The notes: generated by a model not told the origin, from the sequence alone. Numbered from the stretch's first letter, positions 1 through 5,448 are shown. The stretch is DNA of 5,448 bases from Candidatus Zhuqueibacterota bacterium 4484_219 (GCA_002085035.1 MZGM01000151.1:1-5448); one strand, 5' to 3'. Program-made: numbers and translations.

Positions 1-276
1 GGGGGCTTTACTTCAGGTCGGCCTGACCTTATGTTTCCAGAAGCGAGCAATAGATAATACGATTCCCTTTATTTCCATTTTTTCCAAAGGTTCCCACAAT
101 TTGAATAAATTTCAAAGGCGAGCGGGCGGATTGCAACCAACGGTTTGCGGATAAATGAAGTTGCCGAAGACAATTTGTGCGAAGTATAGCGAAGCCTTTT
201 ATCCGCTGTTATATGCTCCCGCAAGGGTTGGACTTTGCGAGGCGAGAGTTCTGCCCTGCTAAAATTAAAATGTCAC
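1..276. other. Non-coding flank left of gene B
   Basis: No open frame with coding character. It contains a 9-bp inverted repeat (GCGGATAAA at 147-155, TTTATCCGC at 198-206), a weak hairpin at 15-29 (AGGTC/GACCT) and repeated GCGA-rich words. TGCGAGGCGA (236-245) recurs in the other flank at 5317-5326. No RNA gene is recognisable. Confidence 0.5.
258..274 (-). terminator. Possible archaeal T-tract terminator after gene B
   Basis: Starting 2 bases after the gene B stop, the minus strand reads CATTTTAATTTTAGC, a T-rich run of the kind that ends archaeal transcripts. It has no strong stem before it, so the call is tentative. Confidence 0.3.
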
Positions 277-520
277 TTATTTCCTCTTTTTGATCCTGCT
301 TATCCCAATTATCAATAACAATCCGGCAAGTGCTGTTATCCCGATTGGTGTTAGTGTTGGGACTCGTGCTGCAGCTGGTGGGGCTCCCGAACAAAATACT
401 ACCGGTGGATCTTCCACAGACATCGTGAATGTTACAGTATCAGCAGTCGTAGTAGCATCCAATTCTATCCATTGGTTTGTTGCGTTTATCTTGTACACAA
501 TGATCGTATTTGCATTTGGG
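277..520 (-). pseudogene. Gene B, out-of-frame 3' end: beta domain tail and C-terminal sorting/anchor signal
   Basis: In the -1 frame relative to the protease frame this reads IPNANTIIVYKINATNQW, then an Asp/Thr-rich strand, SVEDPPVVF, an Ala/Pro linker, and RVPTLTPIG followed by a hydrophobic stretch (ITALAGLLLIIGI) and SRIKKRK, then TAA. A short motif, a transmembrane segment and a basic tail make up the tripartite form of archaeosortase-processed or membrane-anchored surface proteins; the VPxLTPIG variant is related to, but not the same as, the PEF- and PGF-CTERM types. It is plainly the natural end of gene B, because the protease frame stops at 486 without any anchor. The register is restored by one extra base near 521. 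Without that base the protease would be released rather than anchored. Confidence 0.75.
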
Positions 521-3488
521 ATGTTACGTTGATGCTTGTGACTGTTGGGTCTGCTGATATTAATTCGACATTAGGTAGGTCTGTTACAAGCAATGGCGTT
601 GGCTCTTCGACATAGATAGTTAAAGCTCCTACCATAGAAGTAACTAAGACATCGCTTTTCTGGTATTCTCCTTCTTCAATAGTACCTTCAAAGGTTTCGG
701 AAGATGTTTGTTCCCCATCTCGGTATCCCTCAACCGTTAAAGAGTAATCACCATCAGCGGTTCCTTTTAGCTCAATACGATATTTGCCTGCTTCCAGTTC
801 TGTTAAGTTGACGATTTGTCTTCCTTCTGCATCTATCTCAAAGGTAGCCCCTGGAATGGTAATGTCGCCTAAGCGAGCATGTCTTCCTTGGGGGTCGTAT
901 ACTGTAAGAGTGGCATTAGAAGCGAGAATAATAGACATCCATAGATTTGCAGCTGGTGGTTGTCTGGTTTGCAGAGCAAGAAGGGCGAAGTCTGTAGCAA
1001 GTTCTGGTATATCCTCCTGTCCATGTGCGGCAGGTGCGTTTACCCAGTGTCCGTCCTCATGCTGAAGGTCTGCCAATTTGGTAGAAAGATTTGCATACCA
1101 ATCAGCGCAAATCAAATCATCTTCGAAGCACATAACCATAGCCTTGGCAAGAGTCATATAGTAATAATAGAGGAAACAATGTCCTTGACCGTATGGATGA
1201 CCGGGGTTATCATCGAAGCTGCAATCTTCATTATTCGCTAACCACTTCAAGCCATCTTGAACTCTTCCATCACCTACGCCAACGCCACAAAGCCTCAGGC
1301 TCCAGATGCCAGCAGCTGTCATACTGCCATAGGATTTTGTTCCTCCTGCTAAACTCCTACCTCCTGACTGCCCATAGTAGATAAACCCTCCATCGTTATA
1401 CGAAGGACGAGTTGTATCGTGGGCCCAAGGCTGGTCATTAGAAGCTGGCCTGTTTTGGCAACGTGAGATAAATTTAATCGCCTTATAAGGCCATCCATTT
1501 ACGTCATCAGGAGAGGGTTTGGGCAAGCCTAATTCTCCATAAGCAGCATCTAAAGCCATTAGGGCGAACTGAGTGTTGGAAAGGTCAGGACGACTCCAAG
1601 CTCCATAACCGAAGCCACCATACCGTGCATCTCTTTCATCAATGCCTTCACCACTATCCCACTGAATATTTTCCAAGAATGCCCTCGCATCATCTATTTC
1701 GTCATGATAGCTCGCATTATGAGTGGCAACTAAGGCTAACACAGCTAAAGACGTTTCGTAAGTTCTCCTTGTCCCAAAAGAGCCATCGGCATTGCGATTA
1801 TTTAAAATATACTGGATAGCTTTATTGACAGTAGGGTCATCATCAGTATGTCCAGCATTAAGGAATGCTAAGGCTGCCATAGAGGTTATGCCGACACTAT
1901 TGCTCCAAGAGCCGTCTGGGTTTTGGTTATGGTAAAGCCAACAGAGGCCTTTTTCGATTGACCACTCTACATCGGTCATATCCTCTTCTTTCATCGGAAG
2001 AGAGCTTACTAACGAATAGTTCTGAATAGGTTCAGGTACAGAGGTTCCATTCACCCTTATGATCCATGTTCCAGGCATAGGATTTGGCACAACAATTTGC
2101 TCAACGTTGTTTATATCATCTCTTCCTGTAGAAGCTGGAGCTGAAGGATCACTAGCATTTAGTATCCATGGATAATAGCAAGCTGTTGGGCCAATTGCAA
2201 TGAGATCAAGATCATTGACAAGTTCTTTTAAACCATCGTTGGGTGTTCCCGGCACATCCGTCCAGACGAGAGTCACTTTTAATTCTGTTGTTCCTGGCGG
2301 GACTTCGATAGTATAATTGTCCATTTCACCATTAGCTGAAATGTTACTCTCAATGATTACGTTGCAACATGCAGCATCATCCCTGATCATATCCACTGCA
2401 TCTTGAACATTTATTCTTCCGTATCCGAATTGATAATCGGGGCCTGGATTGCCAAGATCTACGGCTGTGTGTATTAATAGCGCTTTTATCGTTGAAGGCC
2501 AAGGATCAACATTGTCATGGGTGTTTCTGTAGTCCTGGAGCATTAGGGCTACACTACCTGATACGTGTGGAGCTGCCATGGAAGTTCCAGCCATCTCACC
2601 ATAAGTATCTCCTGGAAGGGTTGAGTTTATCTCGTTTCCTGTAAGACATGGATTTGCAGGATTATCATTGGCTTCATCTCCTGGAGCTACAACATCAGGT
2701 TTTAACCTTCCATCATCTACTGGTCCCCAACTGCTAAAGCACGTCATACCATCAGTATCTGAGTATGTTGCTCCAACGGTTATAATATTCTTTGCTGGTT
2801 TAGGAGGATTTACACACGCATAGTTATTATCCCAATTTAGAGGGTCGGTTCCACAGTCATTATCATTTCTTTCATTGCCTCCCGAGAATACTATTGTTAT
2901 ATCTTTACCTAGACTCCCTCCAACTATTGCGTCGAGAAGTTGTGCTGTTGGATTATAATCACCCATTAAGGCACAATTTGGGGCTTCAACCCTAGTACCC
3001 CACGAATTGCTAGCGATATCAATTCCATATAGTCTTATTGCTTCATCGTACTCATCTTCTAAATTTCCTGCAGTATCATATGAGATTATCTCCACAGAAG
3101 GAGCCATACCTCTCAAATTCCAATTTATTGAACCATTTCCGGCTATTATACCTGCTACATGTGTTGAATGACTTCTGATACCCCTAGCACTTACCTCTCC
3201 CCATGTTACCCGTCCCTGTAAATCATCGTGTGTATTATCAACGTTACCACTATCGTATACCAAAACCTGTACATTGGATCCATTTAGATTATATGGCGCT
3301 GCTTGTACAGTATCACCACCAACTAAAGGTCTTGACTGATCAAGCTCCTCAATTGGTGGTGGGGGCACCTCTTCTATCCACTGTACACTGTCTTCATTTG
3401 CGAGTTCGGGGATTGCATCTGGTGGAATCGTAACAACTAAAGCGTTGCTGTTCTGCATCATCCAATGAAACATCACGGAAAAACTCAA
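486..3488 (-). CDS. Gene B, main part: S8 subtilisin-like serine protease fused to jelly-roll, alpha/alpha-toroid (terpenoid cyclase-like) and beta domains
   Basis: Seen: 1000 open codons. The first 14 residues are out-of-frame readthrough from a TTG without ribosome site; real sequence starts at NALVVTIPP. Residues 70-320 are a subtilase with Asp79 (VYDSG), His107 (SHSTHVAG), oxyanion Asn205 (SGGNE) and Ser303 (GTSMAAPHV), so the catalytic set is complete. Residues 375-495 match the C-terminal beta-sandwich of KP-43-type subtilases (LVWTD, LVNDLDL, NNVEQIV). Residues 505-845 form an alpha/alpha toroid with QW-like repeats (KGLCWLYHNQNPDGSW, KAIQYILNNRNADGSF, LADLQHEDGHW); no DxDD cyclase motif is visible. 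Residues 850-960 are beta-rich (LTVYDPQGRH, GDYSLTVEGYRDG). The frame ends at a TAA out of register with the true C-terminus. It lacks a start and signal peptide of its own, which gene B's 5' part supplies. Likely role: a cell-surface protease degrading extracellular protein or processing surface proteins; the toroid's ligand is unknown. Confidence 0.85.
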   Translation of the reverse strand: MSFSVMFHWMMQNSNALVVTIPPDAIPELANEDSVQWIEEVPPPPIEELDQSRPLVGGDTVQAAPYNLNGSNVQVLVYDSGNVDNTHDDLQGRVTWGEVSARGIRSHSTHVAGIIAGNGSINWNLRGMAPSVEIISYDTAGNLEDEYDEAIRLYGIDIASNSWGTRVEAPNCALMGDYNPTAQLLDAIVGGSLGKDITIVFSGGNERNDNDCGTDPLNWDNNYACVNPPKPAKNIITVGATYSDTDGMTCFSSWGPVDDGRLKPDVVAPGDEANDNPANPCLTGNEINSTLPGDTYGEMAGTSMAAPHVSGSVALMLQDYRNTHDNVDPWPSTIKALLIHTAVDLGNPGPDYQFGYGRINVQDAVDMIRDDAACCNVIIESNISANGEMDNYTIEVPPGTTELKVTLVWTDVPGTPNDGLKELVNDLDLIAIGPTACYYPWILNASDPSAPASTGRDDINNVEQIVVPNPMPGTWIIRVNGTSVPEPIQNYSLVSSLPMKEEDMTDVEWSIEKGLCWLYHNQNPDGSWSNSVGITSMAALAFLNAGHTDDDPTVNKAIQYILNNRNADGSFGTRRTYETSLAVLALVATHNASYHDEIDDARAFLENIQWDSGEGIDERDARYGGFGYGAWSRPDLSNTQFALMALDAAYGELGLPKPSPDDVNGWPYKAIKFISRCQNRPASNDQPWAHDTTRPSYNDGGFIYYGQSGGRSLAGGTKSYGSMTAAGIWSLRLCGVGVGDGRVQDGLKWLANNEDCSFDDNPGHPYGQGHCFLYYYYMTLAKAMVMCFEDDLICADWYANLSTKLADLQHEDGHWVNAPAAHGQEDIPELATDFALLALQTRQPPAANLWMSIILASNATLTVYDPQGRHARLGDITIPGATFEIDAEGRQIVNLTELEAGKYRIELKGTADGDYSLTVEGYRDGEQTSSETFEGTIEEGEYQKSDVLVTSMVGALTIYVEEPTPLLVTDLPNVELISADPTVTSINVTSQMQIRSLCTR
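3344..3447 (-). repeat. 104-bp perfect direct repeat, copy in gene B
   Basis: Compared base by base, this block is identical to 4016-4119 at all 104 positions, whereas the surrounding homologous sequence is clearly diverged. It encodes the second half of the second propeptide unit and the VPPPPIEE linker leading into the protease domain. Its right edge falls exactly at the frame break. Full identity of so short a tract in an otherwise diverged duplication suggests recent gene conversion or an assembly effect. Confidence 0.95.
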
Positions 3489-3990
3489 CTATTAGATTTA
3501 CAGTTCCATTAGGGTTGATTGCCCAGTCACCAAAGTTATTCTCTTGTATGTAAGGTGATATTTTATCCTCTGGTAAAATCTCACCAATCCATCTCACAGA
3601 GTATGATGTTACTTCCTCAATTGCAACACCAGAACTAGGCATAGAGACAAACCATGCGTTGTTATGCACATACGCTAATAACTCCACTCCAGCTTCTTCA
3701 AGTGCTTTTCTCTCTGTAGCGTTTGGGATATGCTGGAATTGCATTAGCACATGAACTCGCTCAAGTGACGAAGTTGTTATTTTTGTCTCTGCGCTTGGGG
3801 TTATTCCGGCAGTGGGAATAAATTGTCTTGATTTCAGGAATATTTTATACTCCTCTGAAGATTGTACTGGTGATGATTCAACTTGTTCTGATGCTATACC
3901 TATACCACTTGGTATCATGCTAAGAATAAATAGTAATATTATTCCCAACATTACAGTTTTAGCTAATCCATACAAAATTCTCAATTTCAT
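3394..3990 (-). CDS. Gene B, 5' part: signal peptide and tandem I9-like propeptide of a subtilase; frame broken near 3448
   Basis: Seen: 198 codons from an ATG with a strong Shine-Dalgarno (GGAGGTG, 5-base spacing). Residues 1-34 form a signal peptide: MKLR, a hydrophobic core, then a likely cut near GIGIAS/EQ. Residues 48-180 match residues 190-321 of gene A closely (YKIFLKSRQF, ERVHVLMQF, VRWIGEILPEDKIS, GDWAINPNGTVNLIVEFF), showing that the module was duplicated between neighbours. The second unit stops after DVSLDDAE. The open frame then ends in the same 17-residue tail as gene A (QRFSCYDSTRCNPRTRK), and the true continuation, NALVVTIPPDAIPEL, lies in the +1 frame of the following 1000-codon frame. 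Known of the family: I9 propeptides assist folding of the protease and hold it inactive until cleaved. Inference: this was the N-terminus of one continuous secreted protease of about 1,240 residues. Confidence 0.8.
   Translation of the reverse strand: MKLRILYGLAKTVMLGIILLFILSMIPSGIGIASEQVESSPVQSSEEYKIFLKSRQFIPTAGITPSAETKITTSSLERVHVLMQFQHIPNATERKALEEAGVELLAYVHNNAWFVSMPSSGVAIEEVTSYSVRWIGEILPEDKISPYIQENNFGDWAINPNGTVNLIVEFFRDVSLDDAEQQRFSCYDSTRCNPRTRK
3448..3865 (-). repeat. Diverged duplication of the propeptide module, gene B copy
   Basis: Homologous to 4120-4548 and interrupted by a 15-base length difference at the frame break. It includes a second fully identical stretch of 43 bp (3555-3597 against 4242-4284) that encodes VRWIGEILPEDKIS. 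Outside it, the copies differ at many bases and the proteins differ in loops (for example SSGVAIEEVTSY against RDSPAKILQFPF). This shows an old tandem duplication of a two-unit propeptide. Confidence 0.85.
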
Positions 3991-3995
3991 TTTTC

Positions 3996-4002
3996 CACCT
4001 CC
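3996..4002 (-). promoter_or_regulatory. Shine-Dalgarno of gene B
   Basis: GGAGGTG on the minus strand, 5 bases before ATG 3990. It lies inside the last codons of the shifted gene A tail, and the gene A stop overlaps the start as ATGA, so translational coupling is likely. This fixes the gene B start. Confidence 0.85.
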
Positions 4003-4015
4003 GCTATATCATAAG

Positions 4016-4119
4016 GCTCCTCAATTGGTGGTGGGGGCACCTCTTCTATCCACTGTACACTGTCTTCATTTGCGAGTTCGGGGATTGCATCTGGTGGAAT
4101 CGTAACAACTAAAGCGTTG
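4016..4119 (-). repeat. 104-bp perfect direct repeat, copy in gene A
   Basis: Partner of 3344-3447, in the same orientation and offset by 672 bp (224 codons), so both copies hold the same reading phase. Left of it the sequence becomes the end of gene A and the gene B ribosome site; right of it comes the gene A frame break. Confidence 0.95.
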
Positions 4120-5103
4120 ATGCCCCTCAATAATCCGTTCTGCATCATCCAAAGATACATCTTTGAAAAACTCAACTATTAGATTTACGGTTCCATCAGG
4201 ATTAATCGCCCAGTCACCAATTGTACCGTTTCGTATGTATCGTGATATTTTATCCTCTGGTAAAATCTCACCAATCCATCTCACGAATGGAAATTGCAAT
4301 ATCTTTGCTGGTGAATCCCTAGAAATGGATGCGAACCACGCATTGTTAGGTATGTATGTTAATAGTTTCACACTTGCATTCTCAAGTTTTTCCCTTTCCG
4401 TTGTATTTGGAACATGGTAGAATTGAACGAGAACATGAACTCGCTCAAGTGGCGAAGTTGTTATTTTTTCCTGGGTGCTTGGACTTATTCCAGGTGAGGG
4501 CACAAATTGTCTTGACGGTAAGAAAATCTTGTAATCGTCTTCGACTTTCTCCAACTCCACAATGATGCTCGTTTCGTTAATGCCGTATGTCTGCCCTAAC
4601 TTTGAAGCCCCCGTCTTCACCCCCCACTCATCGCTCCCCTCAACCAACAACATCACTTTCTCTTCATCCCAAGGATTTGGCAAAATTTCCAAAACCCCCT
4701 TACCCTCGCCAGGGAATTCTTCTGTTACCCTCGCCGCATTCGTCATTGCATACACCTCCTCAAGGAGAGGGTTTGTCTTTGGCGTGCCGATGATGACAAG
4801 ATTGTATCCTTTTTTAAAACTTTCTATTTTTTGCGAATCTATAATTTTTATATATGATGAGTTATGCTCAACGAGAAAGTTTTTTATCTCCTCTGCCGCC
4901 TGCCTTTCGATTTCAGAAGCGTTATCGCCAAGCACAATCACCGTTTTTCCTTTGAAAGCTTCAGGGAAATCAGAGAGCTTTAATTCTTTTGTGGGTTGAG
5001 CGGGTAATTGCGTAGGCTCAGATATTTTCTGCCAGAGGAAGATACTACCTATCAGACAGAGTAAAACCACAACCCCTCCGATGATTATTTTTCCGTTCAT
5101 CAT
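4066..5103 (-). CDS. Gene A, 5' part: membrane-anchored protein with S-layer-type Rossmann-like domain and tandem subtilase-propeptide (I9-like) units; frame broken near 4120
   Basis: Seen: 345 codons. Residues 5-24 form one hydrophobic segment after a Lys, so a signal anchor is likely; the Cys in VLLCL is not in a good lipobox. Residues 52-172 alternate beta strands and helices (TVIVLGDNAS, YNLVIIGTPKTNP, GEGKGVLEI, KVMLLVEGSDEWG), resembling the Rossmann-like repeat of archaeal S-layer and secreted proteins. Residues 190-325 carry two propeptide-like units, starting at VHVLVQFYHVP (222) and VNLIVEFFKDVSLDD (306). After AERIIEG the frame leaves the family pattern and ends in QRFSCYDSTRCNPRTRK, while the expected NALVVTIPPDAIPEL continues in the +1 frame. 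Several N-x-S/T sequons suit an extracellular protein. The start is the first of two consecutive ATGs, behind a weak GGGATGA. There is no protease domain, so this is a stand-alone propeptide-bearing protein. A role as inhibitor, chaperone or tether of the protease encoded next door is inference. Confidence 0.75.
   Translation of the reverse strand: MMNGKIIIGGVVVLLCLIGSIFLWQKISEPTQLPAQPTKELKLSDFPEAFKGKTVIVLGDNASEIERQAAEEIKNFLVEHNSSYIKIIDSQKIESFKKGYNLVIIGTPKTNPLLEEVYAMTNAARVTEEFPGEGKGVLEILPNPWDEEKVMLLVEGSDEWGVKTGASKLGQTYGINETSIIVELEKVEDDYKIFLPSRQFVPSPGISPSTQEKITTSPLERVHVLVQFYHVPNTTEREKLENASVKLLTYIPNNAWFASISRDSPAKILQFPFVRWIGEILPEDKISRYIRNGTIGDWAINPDGTVNLIVEFFKDVSLDDAERIIEGHQRFSCYDSTRCNPRTRK
4120..4548 (-). 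repeat. Diverged duplication of the propeptide module, gene A copy
   Basis: Counterpart of 3448-3865. Homology starts at (D/E)YKIFLxSRQF and runs to DVSLDDAE, where gene A keeps an extra RIIEG that gene B lacks. Upstream of this module the two genes are unrelated: an S-layer-like domain in A, a signal peptide in B. Confidence 0.85.
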
Positions 5104-5123
5104 AATTCATTTCATCCCTTTTA

Positions 5124-5131
5124 ATTTATAA
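5124..5131 (-). promoter_or_regulatory. Putative archaeal TATA box for gene A-gene B
   Basis: TTATAAAT on the minus strand, preceded by an A-rich BRE-like CGAAAAGCA. The box lies about 20-27 bases before ATG 5103, so transcription would start at or very near the start codon. A weak GGGATGA (5112-5118) could serve as ribosome site if there is a short leader. No second promoter is obvious before gene B, so one transcript is likely. Confidence 0.45.
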
Positions 5132-5390
5132 TGCTTTTCGACCTTTAAGGCTTCAGAGCTATATCGGGATTAAGTGAAGTTCGGGGGGGATTTAAGTGAG
5201 CGAGGGCTTTAGAGCGAAGCATGCCGAGCGAACCGCTTAATCTCCTGTTGCGTGAAGCCGAGCACAATTAAGGGTCGGAGTATTGGAGGGTTTATTATTT
5301 TGGGGGATTTATATTCTGCGAGGCGAAATTTGTGCATCCGTCGCAACACCAATTTCCAGAATTGTTGGAAATTAGTTTGTAACGCTAAAC
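5132..5390. other. Divergent intergenic region
   Basis: No convincing open frame on either strand. It contains G-runs (GGGGGGG near 5184, GGGGG near 5302), recurring TTAAGTGA words (around 5170 and 5192) with an opposed CTTAATC (around 5237), and the TGCGAGGCGA word shared with the left flank. These may be control sites for the divergent promoters, but none matches a motif I can name. Confidence 0.4.
5351..5373. repeat. 8-bp perfect inverted repeat between the divergent promoters
   Basis: AATTTCCA and TGGAAATT separated by 7 bases. It sits about 20 bases upstream of the plus-strand TATA-like box, where an activator or repressor dimer could bind. It could also be a small RNA hairpin. No family can be assigned. 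Confidence 0.4.
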
Positions 5391-5393
5391 GAA

Positions 5394-5403
5394 ATATTTA
5401 AAT
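5394..5403 (+). promoter_or_regulatory. Putative archaeal TATA box of the divergent plus-strand gene
   Basis: ATATTTAAAT preceded by CGAA, a BRE/TATA-like arrangement. Its centre is about 28 bases before ATG 5426, the spacing expected for a leaderless archaeal transcript. Confidence 0.45.
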
Positions 5404-5425
5404 TTCTCTTTTCCATACTAAGATT

Positions 5426-5448
5426 ATGCAAGAAAAACATAAATTGAG
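5426..5448 (+). CDS. Start of a divergent gene, cut by the window edge
   Basis: ATG followed by open codons reading MQEKHKL up to the end of the window, with an in-frame stop upstream at 5399. No Shine-Dalgarno is visible, which fits a leaderless message started from the TATA-like box at 5394-5403. Only seven full codons are present, so the product cannot be named. Confidence 0.4.

Larger units (their letters stand above)
3987..4119 (-). pseudogene. Gene A, out-of-frame 3' end of the second propeptide unit
   Basis: This stretch reads INALVVTIPPDAIPELANED, continues through SVQWIEEVPPPPIEE and closes with PYDIAEVEK and a TGA stop. It is the beta-helix-beta second half of an I9-like propeptide and lies in the +1 frame relative to the 5' part of gene A. 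Two things say it is the original end of gene A. It continues the domain that the first frame leaves unfinished, and its TGA overlaps the gene B start codon as ATGA, a classic coupled-operon arrangement; the stop used without the shift, at 4066, leaves a 75-base gap instead. Most of it (4016-4119) is the 104-bp block shared with gene B. Whether it is ever translated depends on whether the frameshift is real. Confidence 0.7.

Noticed and set aside
3436..3447. A classical +1 recoding site of the CUU UAG type in the shared block
   Set aside because: CTTTAG is present, but CTT TAG lies in the third frame, neither the incoming nor the outgoing one, so it cannot serve as the shift codon here.
3473..3488. 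An independent start for the protease frame at TTG 3488 or ATG 3473
   Set aside because: No Shine-Dalgarno or promoter, no signal peptide, and the first 14 residues are a shifted reading of the conserved propeptide sequence.
3203..4105. Plus-strand open frames opposite the propeptide regions, both ending in the same peptide
   Set aside because: They mirror the minus-strand coding sequence. Their shared end comes from the 104-bp repeat, and they have no ribosome site and no protein family character.
4562..4999. A 145-codon plus-strand frame opposite gene A
   Set aside because: Opposite strand of a domain that has clear family-like strand motifs on the minus strand; no recognisable protein and no start signal.
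5029..5103. Gene A as a lipoprotein
   Set aside because: The only N-terminal Cys (residue 16) is preceded by Leu-Leu inside the hydrophobic core, not by a lipobox, so a signal anchor fits better.
1..5448. CRISPR array, tRNA, rRNA, transposase or retroelement template/variable repeat
   Set aside because: No regularly spaced repeats, no cloverleaf, no transposase or reverse-transcriptase frame. The two 104-bp copies are identical with no adenine-biased changes, so they do not look like a diversity-generating pair.

Overview
The window looks archaeal. The two large genes encode secreted, repeat-rich surface proteins. One ends in a short LTPIG-type motif, a hydrophobic segment and a basic tail, as in archaeal C-terminal sorting signals. 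Putative promoters have TATA/BRE-like boxes about 25-30 bases from an ATG. The style of these proteins (subtilases with a VPPPP linker and a VPxLTPIG C-terminus) recalls Methanomicrobia-related lineages such as ANME-1/Methanophagales or Syntrophoarchaeia, but I cannot fix the taxon from the sequence alone.

Layout, read on the minus strand from right to left. Gene A (5103 down to 3987) encodes an N-terminal membrane anchor, a Rossmann-like domain of the type seen in archaeal S-layer proteins, and two tandem subtilase-propeptide (inhibitor I9-like) units, but no protease domain. Its original stop overlaps the start of gene B as ATGA. Gene B (3990 down to 277) encodes a signal peptide, the same tandem propeptide pair, an S8 subtilase with an intact Asp/His/Ser triad, a jelly-roll beta domain, an alpha/alpha-toroid of the terpenoid-cyclase/prenyltransferase type, further beta domains and a C-terminal sorting/anchor segment. 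The flanks are 276 bases of non-coding sequence on the left and about 295 bases on the right. The right flank appears to hold two divergent promoters, the second serving a plus-strand gene that begins at 5426 and runs out of the window.

The striking point is that both genes are broken. Gene A and gene B are interrupted at the same place in the second propeptide unit, by the same frame offset (+1), and in each the break lies exactly at the edge of a 104-bp block that is 100% identical between them (3344-3447 and 4016-4119, 672 bp apart). Gene B has a further apparent one-base loss near 521, just before its sorting signal. These could be real lesions spread by gene conversion, a recoding or recombination-switch system, or assembly/base-calling errors at a repeat. 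The sequence alone cannot separate these.

If the frames are restored, the pair reads as a translationally coupled operon. Gene B would be a cell-surface protease carrying its own propeptide, and gene A a membrane-tethered protein carrying a second copy of the propeptide, which might act in trans as inhibitor, folding helper or tether for the protease.
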